A stretch of 64,000 nt of DNA from Trema orientale (GCA_002914845.1 JXTC01000086.1:73051-137050); one strand, 5' to 3'. Numbered from the stretch's first letter, positions 11,188 to 27,490 are shown. Notes: generated by a model from the letters alone, not told the origin. Translations and numbers: made by a program.

Positions 11188-11640
11188 GCTGTTATTTTCA
11201 AACGTCATTTCGTTTCTACAAAATTGTCGCTTTTATATGTTATAGTTCTTGTTTCAGGTCTTGATCTATTGTCGTTGTCGTTTCTCAAGGGGTTTTTTTT
11301 TATTTTAAATTTTCTTTTCTTCAGTGTATTTTAGTCTTCAGCACAAGAATTCTTCACTAATAAGTAGTTAAAATGCTCCAAGACTGAGGACGAAGAAATT
11401 TTATTAACGAAAGAGGACATGAATTATCACATGATTGATGGAGATGTTTCGAGTTTGGTAATAATGGTCTGAAACCAAATCCGTCAACGACAAAATTTTA
11501 ATATTTTCATTTTATTCATTAAAAACAAAAATTGATTTTGACCTGACTTTTGCTTCGTTGCGAAGCAAAATTTCGCCATTATTAGTTGATCCCACTCTCT
11601 TCTCAGCTATCACAATTTCACAAACCCACGTAGCAAAACC

Positions 11641-14600
11641 ATGGAGGAGCCTCTGCTCTCAGGTAATACCACTCAATTTTCTCACTAATTGAATTCGTTT
11701 TCTATTTTCTCAATAATTTTGCTTTATGGGTTTTCCTTTGATCGCTTAATGAAGAACGAAGGAGTGAGTTGGGAGAGAAGGAGAGTGATAAATGGAGCTC
11801 GTACCAGTACGTGGGAAGAGCTGGTTCAGTGATTCCGACGGCTTCGTTGCCCGGGACTGAAGTCAGCGTCGAGGAGATTCGGTCCGCGTCTGCCGTTTCT
11901 GATATCTACCCGCCTTCCATTCATGCCCCTTTGGTTGGTTCGCCACAGCCTTATCATAATGGTATGGTGTTTTTTGCCTCTATTTTCTCCAATTGAGCTA
12001 TTTTCTGATCTGGGTTTTCAATTGTAGTTGATGGGTATCTGTATTATGTTACATTGATGGTGTTTTATGTTGAGGCACTTATATGAACATTGAACATGAT
12101 ATGTTTTGTATTTGTATTTGCCAACTGGGTTCTGTAAGTTTTCATAGTTCTTGTTGTTCCAAAAGTGATTTGTGAATAGCCTCTGTATATTAGTAATCTT
12201 TATGCAACAAATTAAGACATAGTGAGATGAAAATTGAATTGTCACTTGTTGCAGAACAAGCTATTGTCTATCAAGGTGCATACGGAGGAGATTATGGCGG
12301 TACGACCAATGAACTCCACAGGTAATCTAGGATAAAATACTTCTTTTTCAAGATTCAAGGGGCAATTTTATTGGGACATGATCAGGTTCCTAGTTGCTCC
12401 ATATTAAGTGGTTATTTTGGCCTTTTTTTCAGCCTTACTTTAATGATTCTCTGGTACTCTTCGAGAGTATTATATCTTTTCTCCCCGGTTTCTTATACAT
12501 CTTTCTCTTTTGTTTCATATGTCAAGGCTAACCAAGATATAAGAATAATTTTGAATCTTTTCTTTTATCAACGGCCAATTTTATTTGGACATGATCAAGG
12601 TTCCTAGTTGCTCCATCTTAATTGGTTATTTTGCTTCTTTATTTTTAGCCTTACTTTAATGGTTCTTCAGTACTCCCCTGTTTCTTATACATCTTTCTCG
12701 TTTGTTTCATATGTCAAGGTCAACCAAGATGTAGGAATAAATATGGATTTAGTTATATAATTAACAAAATTTAGCTAGCCTTCAGCCATGTGGGTTTGCT
12801 TAATTAGGAGGAAAAGGCTGCTGCTTTTAGTTAGGATGATCTTAAAATTTTTTCAGAACCAACTTATTCTGCTACCATTGAAAAGCTTAGAATTCATTTT
12901 CGTGGAACCTGCCGTATATATATATATGTGTTTTTCTAATTCTTTCGATTAAGGACTATTCAATTATTCATCTCTTGAAAGTGTATGTGTAGGCAAGTTT
13001 TGGATGAGGTTGAGATACGAGAGTTGCTCATTGATCATGTTGGTCATCGTTGCTGTTGGGGAAGCCGCCCAGCTAGGACATGGAAGATTCGTGCAGTGGA
13101 AGACTGCAATGTTTATGTTGGGACTCTAGAGACTTTCATAGAGGAAAGGGAAACTATAAAAGAAACTCAACCTTATCTTGGTGGCAATGTTGATGGAAAA
13201 GATAAGGGACCTGAGCTTGGAGTCTGGGAACTGGATTTAAGATCTGAGTTCCCTGTTTTATTTGTACCTTACAAGGAATCAAGGGCTAAAATTCCTCATT
13301 CTCAAATTATCGAGAAATGTTCGGGTAAGGATTGAGGAATATGAATTTATGGGTGGAAGTACTGAATGAGGTTTTTGTTTTATTTTACATATTTATTTTG
13401 CTGGTAAAGCTTGAACGAATGAAGATTGATTAAACAACTATTGTTTATTTGGTTTTCTTTTCTTTCTATTTTCATGTTACTTAATTATGTTGTCAGTATA
13501 AAAAGTTTGTTCTGTTAGTAGTTCCTAAGCAGTACAAGTTCCTCTAAATTCCACAAATTTACTGCTCTTGTTACCCTTCTACTATAAACTTGGACAACAC
13601 TTGCAGATTGTGCTGGGCGGGGAGATATTGTTTGTAGTACATGCAATGTAAATCAAGAACCTGGATTCTACAAGGAAAACCAGATGATGCAGTGCCCTGC
13701 TTGTTACGGAAGGGGTTTAATTGCTCACAAAGACGGATCAGATACAATGTAAGATGCTTACTCTAAACCAATTCAGTTTACAAATTTATGCCCTTGCTTT
13801 TTCAACACAAGGGTTTTAGGAATACTTCCTCAAAATTGTTATTAATCCGGGTTGACTCAATCTCCATGTACATGCTGCCATCCAAACCCCAAGTAGGAGG
13901 ATTTTAATCCAACATTGATCTTGACTTCTTAACAAAATTCGTAATTAGACAATTGTTACAGTTGGTGTTGGGATGCGATAGCTAACATCTAGGTTAGATA
14001 CTGGTGGTTACTTTGAGAGTCATTCTCTTATAATACTTTCTTTGTCCTTGCAGATGTGTGAAGTGTAATGGTACTGGAAAGATTCCTTGTGCAACTTGTG
14101 GATCCCGTGGTCTTATTAAATGTGAGACATGTCATGGCAGCGGTTCTCTTCTGACACATAACATTGCCATTGTTAGATGGTAGGTAGATTTTATAACCTT
14201 TTATGCTCTACATAACAAAACTAATATGCTGTCTTGCTGTCTTGCTTTTACGACATCTCATGATTAATTTAACAAATCCTGTAGTCACTTTTGAAGCCTG
14301 GTTAATGAAATTAGCATATATTCCATGTTTTACGGATAGTTAATAAATTGTTTCTTTCTACTGCTGTCATCTCATGGCCAACATACAGTTCACTATATTA
14401 GATTATATAGAGACAGGCCCACATACCCACAGCATTTCTTGGCATAGCTGTTGACTGCATGGGATCTGAATGATATTGAAAAGATATCAATTCTACGGTG
14501 TGCTAGCTAGGAATGCATGTTAGTCCTTATGAAGAGTGAAGAATCATACGATACAACATGAATATTGTCTCATTCTGTTTTGAATTTCCTGAATCACCTT

Positions 14601-15268
14601 TTTTGTAAACAACCATCAGTGCTCTGATAATTCTAGAGATGTGTTTACCCATCATCTGGAGTTGTTTTCAAAAAGAAATGCAGTTTTTATATCATTGTTA
14701 GATTCTAAAACATCGCTGAACCAGGGTTTATTGTTCACCTCTTTTCTATTGTTGTCTCCTGTCATTTGAAGTTCATGTCCTAATAATCCTCCTTTCACAA
14801 TGAATTTTTCATGGGCTTTTCCATCTGTATTCATTTTCCAGCATCAAATATGCAATTAAGTATAATTATCAATGGTGTAACAGGAAGACACTTTCAACCC
14901 GGAAGGTAAGTGGGACTAGCGGAGCAGCATCTGTTCCAGATGACGTTTTTCATCGAGCCAAGGGTGTCCAGCTATGCAACACTCAGGCATACCAGTGCAC
15001 TCCGGCCTTCTTTGCAGACTCGTTCTTCCTCAACAAGTTCTCTTCTGAAGTTATTGCGGACAGAGCTCCTGTATCACCCACAGCGAGAGTCATATGCGAG
15101 AGGCATACCATCTCTGTTGTGCCAGTAACACGAGTTACCATGGCTAACCGTGGCCGATCTTTCAGTTTCTACATAATCGGTTACAGCAGGGAGGTATACT
15201 TGAAGGACTACTATCCCTCTAGGTTTTGCTGGGGGCCGTGTCCTTGCTTGGAATGGTTGAAGTTTTAA
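11641..15268 (+). CDS. SSUH2-like protein with DnaJ-type CxxCxGxG zinc-finger repeats
   Basis: Seven coding exons: 11641-11662, 11755-11961, 12255-12321, 12993-13324, 13607-13748, 14054-14179 and 14884-15268. They total 1281 nt, giving 426 residues. All junctions are GT-AG and the phases agree. The N-terminal half has KWSSYQYVGRAGSVIPTA, then VLDEVEIRELLIDHVGHRCC. The centre has cysteine repeats of DnaJ type (CAGRGDIVC, CPACYGRG, CNGTGKIPC, CETCHGSG), which in known proteins bind zinc. The C-terminal part includes RVICERHTISVVPVTRV and ends CLEWLKF. This matches the plant SSUH2-homologue family in length and motif order. Its molecular role is poorly known; a chaperone-like or thiol role is only a suggestion from the zinc-finger type. 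There is no signal peptide. Intron 3 contains an internal duplication. Confidence 0.93.
12366..12790. repeat. Direct duplication of about 214 bp inside an intron
   Basis: Within intron 3 of the SSUH2-like gene, a block beginning TTTTATTGGGACATGATCAG (12366) recurs beginning TTTTATTTGGACATGATCA at about 12580. Further matches follow, such as CTTATACATCTTTCTC and TTTCATATGTCAAGG. The copies have diverged, so the duplication is not very recent. Confidence 0.8.
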
Positions 15269-18200
15269 TTGGGCAGATTTCTATCTCAAGACTTAGATGA
15301 CTCCACATTTCCATGCTATCCGTGTCCATAGTTTTTTGCCTGCTCTGGAGAGAATAATATTGCAGTATCCTTGCTCACAAGGATGAGGAATTGTCAGTCT
15401 ATTGTGTGATTCATTTTTGTCCATAGGTGATACATGTCACATAAGAAAATTGGAGGTATTAATGTTTGATAAGTCTGTATCATATTGGTTTTATTCCTTG
15501 GATTTCCCTGTGTAATAATATATTTGTGATAATTAGAAATTTCTTTGGTATTGAAGTTAGAAAACACCAAATTAATGTTTCCTGTTTTGTGGTTTTTTAG
15601 GTGTATTTTCAAATTTTGGATCCAAAAGTGGCCCACGAAACACAATTTTTCTGGTCTGCTTTCGGTATTTTGCTTTGAAATCATAAAACCGGATTTGAAC
15701 CATACCAAAAGGTCCCTAATAAACTGGAAGTTAGGGAAATTCACCGGGCAGTACTAATTTGGCACAAAATGATTTTTTTAATAGTTTTTTTTCAAACTGA
15801 CATTTCTAGTAAAGGTCACGTAATTTGTGACTATAAAATTATAATTTTTCAATGACTAATTAATAGCCACAAATTGTTGTGATTCTCCGTTATACAAAGT
15901 CATAAAATGCTAAAACACCACTAAAAATGTCATTTTTTAAAACACTTCTAAAAAATTATTTTAGTTAAAATTATCACTATTTACGTCAGTTTCCCTGGAA
16001 ATTATTTCATATCCGAAGCAAAGACCTGTAAACAAGTTTACCAAACCCGTAGACTCGAACCGTTTCTTCTTCTCTCTTTGCCTTAGTACTTTAGACTGTA
16101 CTTTGAGTCATAGTCAATATTGAGATCTGCAGTGGTATGGACTCAACCTTCATAGACCAAACAATATACGCGTTCCGGCGTTCACGAATTATAGCTGGCC
16201 AAGTGTCAACAGGACACAAGCGTGGCTTACCCGAGTGCTCGACTTTTGTGACTTCCTATTCGGCTATAACAACTTCGAGTAGCTATAATTATACAACGGA
16301 AGTTACTTAAACACATTAAGGAAAAACAAACAAACGAAGTTGTCAACAACATGAATAAAATGATAAACGTGGCCTCCACTACGAGGTTTACGCTTTTCTA
16401 ACACGAGACCAATAATTTTACGTTAAATATTACTAAAGAATAATAAGAAGAAGAAATTAAAGTAGTTCAAAAAGCACAGTTATGTCCAGTTGAACCAGCC
16501 TGCAAATTCTTGCTTTAGTTTCTTAACAAAATATTTCTTTCTTAGCTTAAACGTGACGTTTGGTTTCAACTTCATTTATATTTGTTTTGTACCAAAATAC
16601 CATGCAAGGACGGCTTGAGAATTCCGTCCCTGACCAAAAACTGCCGTCCATGCTTCACATGCTTCTCCCTCTAATTTCTTTCTATTTGCTTTTGACAAAT
16701 GGTTCCCTTTTCGGGCATACCGATCGATGATATCTTTTATTTCGTGTCCGATTAGTGTATTTATACGCATGATCTTAAAATTTTTAATAGTAAATATTTT
16801 TGTTAGATTATATCAGATCTAAAAACATTGTTTATAGTATGATATGATAATGACCTATAGTTCAATGTTAAAAAATAGTACTGCACTTGTGTCCGTATGC
16901 ATACACTGTCCCACAAAGCCCTTCTTTATTCTTCTTAACAAAAATATATAAAGCCCTTCTTTATTCTTCTTAACAAAAATATATATAGAAGAACCCAATT
17001 AACTAAATTAACTAGTGTTGGTTGAACAAAAAATCAAATACCATAATTTGATACGAGAGTCAGTACTCATGTATATGTGGACTTGCGTCACAAATTTTTC
17101 CCTTTTTTTCCTAGTGCCCTCTTGATGTCATGTAGTTAATATATATATATATAATTAAGATATTAACAGAAAGTATCTATTATTATTTTCTAAAATGAGG
17201 AAGTGAGGTTGGTGTATTGAGTCATTGAGGGTGGGAAGTGGGAACCAAATTAGGCATGTATTAATATTTTTGTGAGCTTTTTTTTTATTACAATTAGTTT
17301 TTAACTAAATACTTTTCTTTCGTTTTCAAAAAAAAATTGAGATAACTAAGACTAACTACTTTCCAGTAGTATACAAGTCCAACAACCGACCTAGATTTCC
17401 AGTCCAAAGTGAAAAAAGTTCAACTAACACCAATCTTTGCTTTGTTGCTTTTAAAGCGTTGACACGTATTTATACATTGGTTATGAGTGGACTCCCATTT
17501 GGCCTTTTGTCCAATTGATAATTCCCAAAATCATTACTTCAAACTTGGAAGTTTCAGTGTAGCTTCATAAATCACCATATAAAACCCCTTTCAAAACAAA
17601 AATATCACCATATAAAACCTTTTTTGTTTAATTTCATGTAGAAAAAGTCTTCAAAAATATTTATATCCGAAAGTGTATTTTCTTTTTCTTTTTTTTTTTT
17701 ACATTTTTTTTTCAAATGAATAGGAAAAAGAAATATGCCTAAATTTTAGTGAATCTGCGCCAACCCCATTACACCTAAACGCGGTTTTTAACTTATATCA
17801 TCTTAGGTTTTCCTCGAATATATGATAAATATATTACCATATATATTATTTATCATGTTAGGAATGTATGATATGTATAGAATTTTATAATGAAGTAATT
17901 CCTTTTTGTTTTTTTTTTTCTCCGTTTACTATACAATTAGAAAAATTCCTCCATTTTCGTCATGACCTATTTTATTCTTTAATATCTCCCTGTTTTCTGT
18001 TCAACTTGCAGTTACATTAGTTGAAAAAAGGCATTCGTAAATGTTATAAATAATTTTTTTTCTTTTTTTCTTTTTAAGGCAACGTAACTAAATAATGTTA
18101 GAACTTATAAGTACAAACTTTAGCATCAGCAATATTTTTAATCGAGTGAGGAGTACTGTTTTTAACTACGTACTCAAAAAATAACAACTACTGTTTTCAC

Positions 18201-19919
18201 TTAATATAATACGGCTCTCAGTTGCGGAGAAAAATATATATGTGATTAGATAACTTGTTATGTGATGATCTGGGGGGTTATATACATTTGTGAAAAAATT
18301 GGTGTCATGAGTCATGACTAGTTACTTTCATTTTTTTCTTTATTATTATTATTATGGGTGGGAGAGACTCGGAAATTTTTGGACATCAACATTGAGGATT
18401 AATTAGTGTTGGAAAAGATAACACACAACAAATTAAGAAGACATTTGAGTCAGATTATAATTATATATATTAAACTTGCAACACAACTTGTACCACCAGA
18501 GTAATTTTAAGCATCCCTTCATATATTATATATATAATTTATAGCCCCCAGGGAAAAAAACAAGTGCAAGATTTTTTTTATAAAAATATTTTAATCTTGT
18601 AATATTTATTAATTTACTCGAAGAATTTTATGAAAATTTATTATCTTTATTTTCCTTTGACTCTAACAGCTGCAGCATCTGTGCCTGTCCGTAAGATCTG
18701 CATGGGGAATAGGCAAAAAACTTGCTTATAAAACGCAATTATCAGACCAAAACTCTGTTAAGCAAATAAAATCATCTCACATAACTCACACAAAGAAATA
18801 TATAATATAGTCTCTCCATCCCTCTCTCTCGATCTCTTTTTTTTTTTTTTCCTCTTTTTTACCCTAGGAAAAATACAAACTTTGGTAATAAAGTTGACTT
18901 TTACATATGTGCATCATTTTTATTTTTTCTAATCTCTCAATATTTGCCACGCCATGTGTTCGGATCAATTAGTAATAGCACAGCTTTAAATATAAGATTA
19001 ATTAACACCCATGTGAGGGCATAATGATCAAATCTATACGTGGCTACAATCCACAGTACTATATTTTTATTCTACACTTTATAATAATGTTGGCAGCTGG
19101 TCGATCTGTCCATGATATCTGAATATCTGCTGAATTTTACTCAGTATCCCAATGCATCTCCCAAATATTTGATACTCAAAATTCATTTGTCTTTAATAAA
19201 GACAAAACACTCTCAAATATTAGAGCATATTCTTACTGTATATTATTACTTGCTACTATAGATAGACTATATGCATGCCTATTTGTTGTAATATGTATTG
19301 CCAAGTAACTAAGTTAGTACAATTTTTAGAGGAAGTCAAGTTAATTTCTTGTCAAATTTTGATGTCCAAAATTTATTCAATTCAAAAATTTTAAATATAA
19401 TTATGAGTTTTAGATTTTAGATAATGTGAGATATATAAATGCACTGGCCCCCGAATCAAAATTATACTTGCGTGATAGTCGTCCCTTCAAACAATAAGTT
19501 AACAACTTGAACGAGGGATTATGTCTTACAATATATATGGGTCAATCCTAATAAATATGTAGAAATTCCGTAATTTAATAAGATATGTAGAACTTCCGTG
19601 GGGTGAAGAGTTTCTAAATTATTCCTGGTTTTATTTTATAATAACTATATTATTTTAATCACACTAATATTATCTACTCTCGACGTGGACTCACAACTCT
19701 TAAAGTTCTCAATTTAGGAATTAAAATTAATAGCATGTGTTAGTATTTTAAAATAAATTTGGGAATTAATATCACAAAATATTTATCTTCATTTTTATCC
19801 CTGTTTTTTGGGGGGGAGTGAACATATAATATGAACAATTGAACACGAAATAAAAAACATATATATCAAAAAAAAAAAAAAATGAAGAAGAAGGAACGAA
19901 AGAGGGCAGAACGTGCAAG
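15269..19919. other. Gene-poor AT-rich spacer
   Basis: The first part is the 3' flank of the SSUH2-like gene. A 35-bp tandem duplication (AAAGCCCTTCTTTATTCTTC... twice) sits at 16915-16984. A 64-codon minus-strand frame at 16576-16770 has no recognisable motif and uses a non-ATG-rich context, so it is not called. The rest is poly-T, TA runs and short open frames. Confidence 0.45.
16915..16984. repeat. Two-copy tandem repeat, 35-bp unit
   Basis: The unit starts AAAGCCCTTCTTTATTCTTC and ends in ATATAT. It occurs twice back to back with almost no difference, suggesting recent slippage or unequal exchange. Confidence 0.85.
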
Positions 19920-20060
19920 CTATTTTACAGCATTTAAGATTCTCTCCGCGTTGAACTTTCCCCCCAAAATCGGTCCTTCCAAAACCCGATAGGCGCCGAA
20001 CTCCGGGAAAATATTCCACACTTCGCGACGTATAGTCTCCCATGGTCCCGCACCTATCAT
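19920..20060 (-). CDS. Candidate 46-residue small protein in a GC-rich island
   Basis: I do not recognise this product. From an ATG at 20060 the frame reads MIGAGPWETIRREVWNIFPE, continues through a GPILGGKFNAERIL block, and ends in TAG at 19920. It lies at the end of a stretch (about 19910-20340) that is clearly more GC-rich than the AT-rich DNA on both sides. The same frame stays open upstream of the ATG for about 27 more codons without another ATG. Composition is protein-like (three aromatic/acidic clusters, few low-complexity runs), and the upstream 200 bp looks like a stress promoter. A second overlapping minus-strand frame (19795-20043) runs into poly-T and looks less likely. It is plausible as a gene but unproven. 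Confidence 0.4.
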   Translation of the reverse strand: MIGAGPWETIRREVWNIFPEFGAYRVLEGPILGGKFNAERILNAVK

Positions 20061-20073
20061 TGCCGATGAAATA

Positions 20074-20260
20074 GCCACGTCACCACTTAGCAAAGCGGAG
20101 GAGTCATGAAGTGAAATCGTACGGCTGGATATATCGACACGTCATCATCATGTTTTAACGGTCGGATACTTGGACCTGTCGCGGCGCGACGACGAAGTAT
20201 GGGAGAGACGCAAGTGTATGTGAACGAGAACCCGTGAAAACGCCACGTGTCACGTTGAAT
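20074..20260 (-). promoter_or_regulatory. Putative ABA/stress-type promoter cluster (ABRE, G-box, DRE core)
   Basis: Within 180 bp there are three ACGT-core elements: GCCACGTGTC (20242-20251, G-box), GACACGTCAT (around 20137-20146) and GCCACGTCAC (20074-20083). A CCGAC DRE core lies on the minus strand at 20161-20165. A TATA-like ATATAT (about 20129-20135) sits roughly 70 bp upstream of the candidate small ORF. In known plant genes this combination drives ABA, cold or drought response; the role here is inferred. Confidence 0.5.
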
Positions 20261-20340
20261 TCCTTAAGGTGGGAATGTCAGTCAGAGGGGCTGCGCACCA
20301 ATGTGCAATCGCGGTTCTCCTTCATGTAGCCAAAAGTCTT

Positions 20341-22640
20341 CAATCATAAGTCACCCAAAAAAAAAAAAAAGGAAAAAAATAATTTTTATTAATAAAAAAA
20401 AAACACGGAAATCGAGGAACGTTCCAATGGAACAGCAACTTTTTATGGTACGAGACAACTTTTCCTAAAAAGTCATTTTTTGAATTACTAAAGTACCCTT
20501 TATATGATTGCGTTTCACAATACTCAATTATTTATGTAATTACTAATGAGTTTCTTATTTTACTCAGCAAAAAAAAAAAAATCATGTAAAATTCAGAGGT
20601 CCTTCTAGTGTTTGTTCTGGTGATTATAAATGTAATGGTCTATGTCAAAAGAAAAAAGAAAAAGTAAAGTATCCTTTTTATATTGGTGAAATCATATTAA
20701 ATTTATTTTTATAAAAGACAAAAAGAATATTTGTAATTGATATGTATATACAACTATGTGGGTAACATTGGTGGTTATGATATCAATTAGAATGTGTATT
20801 AATCTGATGAATCAATCAAATGCATTTATATGCTCAAACATAAACTCTGTTGTGCAAAATATTTTTGAAGGGAACTTAAATTATTTATGCAATTGGACAA
20901 AGCTATATGTAAGAGTGAGTGTTTAACACGTAATCTTCACTTCGCAAAGTTCGCATATCTCATCGAATGATATGTACTAAAAGGAATCTAGTATATCTAT
21001 AAGATACAAATAAGTAACTAAGATCATCCAACGAGGGAAACAATAATACAATTAATGATGTTAACAATTTTTATTTATCAATTTTTCAATTTTGGTAAAG
21101 TGTCATTTTAAGTAATGTTTAGCATCTTTGTTATACATCTATTCATTTATTTTTGTGATAAAGATACGCAATCTACGGTAATCAAAAGTGGGGCGATAAA
21201 TTTGATAAGTACATAGATGTTTTAGGTTGTTGTAGGTATATTATCCGGTATTTATTACTTTCCAATAATTAATCACTATTACTAAAAGTTAATATTCATT
21301 TGTCCTTATTTGATAAATGTATGTAGACCAACTAAACCGCTATAGTTTTAGAACCTGTCTTTAATTGGTCAGTTCGAGATGTTATATATGAACTGTTTTT
21401 CTTGTGTGTGATTGTTTTTTTCCATTTTAAGTGGCCAATGCATGTACTTTTCTTTGGCCTAAAAGACAGAGACAGTCACCTTCCAATTACAAACCCCCTC
21501 TATCACATTTCACATGCAAATTAGCAATAATTATTTAGACTAGACAGTTTAACCCAATGCCTCCTAATATATTATTATTGATACCGTCCTATCATTTATA
21601 TATTTTTCGTAATTATTGATCGCTAATTTGGCAGGTTACAAATTCCCAGACTATATTATAGATTGGTTTTAGAAGAAAATACAGACATTGAAATTTTCAT
21701 TTTTATTAACCTTGTTAAAAAGGCCATGGACGGAAAATGGTCCATATACAATTAAAACAATAAGGGAAAGTCATTTAAAATCAAATTAATTTGTTACTAT
21801 TTTACAGTTCGAAAAAAAAAAACGACATACATGTATCACTGACCAAAAAATGTACTATATACATTCTTTTGAAAAAACTGACTATATATATGGCATGCAC
21901 GTATGTTCAATGTACCTAATGTTTGTAAAAGTTTGAGTTGATACACCTCTTAAATTGCCGTATTATTGTTTTTTTTCCTTAATTTATTCGGCTATCTGTA
22001 TATAAGAAAACACTCAGACATCTCTATCCATTCCACAATCCGGTTACAAAGACGTACTAGATCAGTTTCGTTTAACTTTTAATTGGATTATTAGCAACAA
22101 AAATACATATCAGGAATTTCGATTTCATTTTTGTTCGGTTGTAACACTCCCGAATTCCTATCATTTTCCACAAATCAACATTAATATTCATTGTATCATA
22201 CACTAGTTTTTTTTTTAAATATTGTAAAGATCGTTATGCAAGCAACATTATTATTGCCCACAGAAAATCTCCTAGGTACTATGGAATCAATTGCTTAATC
22301 ACTTTACTCAAATATTTAGTGGTTGGTGTGTGGATTGAGTGTTGGGCTTAATAATTTAGCTCCAATAATTACTACACTAACTTTTCATTTTTTTTTTTAG
22401 AACAAAAAAGGAGAGGAAAAAGAAAGTTGTAAATGAGAAACCCATCACGTAGTATGTGCCTAACTGAAAAGGTATAAATCGTTAAAATCACCAAAAAGGG
22501 CCAATTTCCATCTCTATAAAAACCTCATAATTTGTCAATTTCTCAAATACACAAGGACATAAAAGTAATTTAAGCTCTTTTTTTTTTTAACTCGACAATA
22601 TAAAATGCTAAACCTTATGCCAAAACTAGAGAGAGCAATT
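20341..22640. other. AT-rich spacer upstream of the O-fucosyltransferase gene
   Basis: There is no gene, RNA or clear transposon here. It contains poly-A/T runs and short dispersed open frames. The right end leads into the promoter region of the next gene. Confidence 0.45.
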
Positions 22641-22679
22641 CTCAGATCCACCACCTTCGTTGTCGAGTTTCAGAGAGCG

Positions 22680-23053
22680 ATATATATAATATATACATAT
22701 AATACCACAGTGATATACAGATATTCTATTTACCTATTTATTTAATAAATAGATATTATATATATAGAGAGAGAGAGAGGGGGAGAGAGAGCAAAAGCAG
22801 AAAAATAATAAAGACCTCTGGTGGCCTTAGATTACGGGCTCGTTCTCCTAAACCATAAACCAAAAAAAGAAGCCTCAAAAGCCAAGACCCGTCCCAAACC
22901 GACGGTTCCCTCTCTTTCTCTCACTCAAAACATCTCATCCCTTTTCTTATTTTTCTTTTTCCTTTTCTGGGTTTCCCTCCTTTTTCCATATTTTTACTCC
23001 GTTTTTTCTCTCGCCGGAGAATCGTCCATTTTTCTTTTCTGGGTTTTCCGGCG
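22680..23053 (+). promoter_or_regulatory. Promoter and leader of the O-fucosyltransferase gene
   Basis: TA-rich TATA-type runs (about 22680-22700 and 22750-22765) are followed by a GA microsatellite (about 22766-22790). A pyrimidine-rich leader then runs up to the ATG at 23054. GA/CT-rich leaders are common in plant genes. The exact start site is not visible. Confidence 0.45.
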
Positions 23054-26071
<3,018 letters not shown>

Positions 26072-26777
26072 GTGAGAGAGTGAGAGTACAGGGTTGAAAA
26101 GGCAGTTACATGTATTGCTTTTTTAGTGGCAGCTGGTCTGGGCTATTGAAGCAAATTGATCTATTGCCCTTTGAAAGACTGCAGCTCCCTACACTACAGA
26201 GTCCGAGAAGTTGAGGTCTCCCTTGTGATTTGAACATACAAAGTTACAGTTTTGGTGTGCCAACAGCTGAGGGCCCCTGTCTTTACCAGTGATTTTTAGG
26301 AAAGCAGAGAAGTTGGTTTACAAGTATAAGGAAAATCAGGATAGTTTCAGTGGTACAGAGAGACAGCATTCCTGTCAAATATTGAGGTACAAATTCGTTA
26401 ATTCGTTATTATTCTTTCTTTGATTTGATTGTAAAAGCCAATTGTCAAACTGAGCTTCATTGTCAAATGAATATAAACGTTCAATATACTTCACGATTGA
26501 TTCATAATACAAATCAGTTTATACATTTTGCCTGTGTTTCTTTTAATTATGTGTGAAACAGCTTACATTTTTATGGCACAATGGCTTCTGCAGCGAAGAG
26601 TTTCCTTAACCTCACACTGAGATGTTGGATCTAATTTGTCACCACTGATTCTTTACCGCTCACAGGAAATTTGATTATCTTTAAATACTTTGTTTTTACT
26701 ATCCCCTTTTTGTTTACGAGACCCTAAAATGACTTCATGATTTTAAAAACGTGGAGGGTAGAGGCACGCAAGCTTTA
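26072..26777. other. 3' flank of the O-fucosyltransferase gene
   Basis: No gene was found. The first 400 bases or so are likely 3' untranslated region (AATATAAACG-type polyadenylation context near 26470). The DNA then becomes AT-rich. Confidence 0.5.
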
Positions 26778-26995
26778 AGCTCCGTTTTGGAACCTGGATT
26801 TTGAAGGAAAAAAAATTATAAGGAAAAAATTGTGGAAAAAGAAAGAGGAAAACGCTTCTCTTAAAATCAAATCAAGCTCTTGCTTCTCTTAAAAAAAAAA
26901 TTCTATCATTTTTTGTTTCAATCCAAACAAGAGAAAATAAAATTCCTTAGAATTTTTTTTCGTTTCTTCCAAAATTCCAAGTTCCATGCGGAGCT
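26778..26995. mobile_element. Small Harbinger/Tourist-like foldback MITE
   Basis: The left end AGCTCCGTTTTGGAACCTGG and the reverse-complemented right end (AGCTCCGCATGGAACTTGG) continue as inverted repeats for about 50 bp, including a GAA-rich poly-A block. TTA lies on both sides (26775-26777 and 26996-26998). A TTA/TAA target-site duplication is the known mark of PIF/Harbinger elements. It is 218 bp long and non-coding. Confidence 0.78.
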
Positions 26996-27490
26996 TTAGT
27001 ATCTCTAATAATAATAAGTCAAAGGCAGCATACTTAAATTATGTTCCCCATATCTAATTTATTTTTCATTTAGGCAACATTGTTCCCTCGAAAAGGACTT
27101 CAGCGGTCAGTATCTGAAAACTATCAGTCCTAACAATTTTACTTCATCCAAATAAAATAGAATAGAGTACCGAAGGTAGTTAAACAATCAACCTATACAA
27201 ATTTATGAAAGATACATGGAGAATATAAGATTCTATGTATAAATTGGAGATAGAAACAGAGTACAAAAAATTGCATTAAAGTTGGAACGAGATATATATA
27301 TATATGCAGTCCTAATCTACAAAATACACTAAGAACAGAGTACCAATCTTGGTTGGATTAAGTAAATCATAAAGGAAAAAATTCTAGAAAGCTGACCAGT
27401 GTATACTTATCTTTCCCTCTTCCATTTTGGACCTAGACATTTCTTTTGACAAAGTACATTGCCATTTTTGGAACCGCAATATCATCCCAT

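Noticed and set aside
16576..16770. 64-codon minus-strand ORF ending FGTKQI
   Set aside because: No recognisable domain, no promoter context, and the frame is short in an AT-rich desert.
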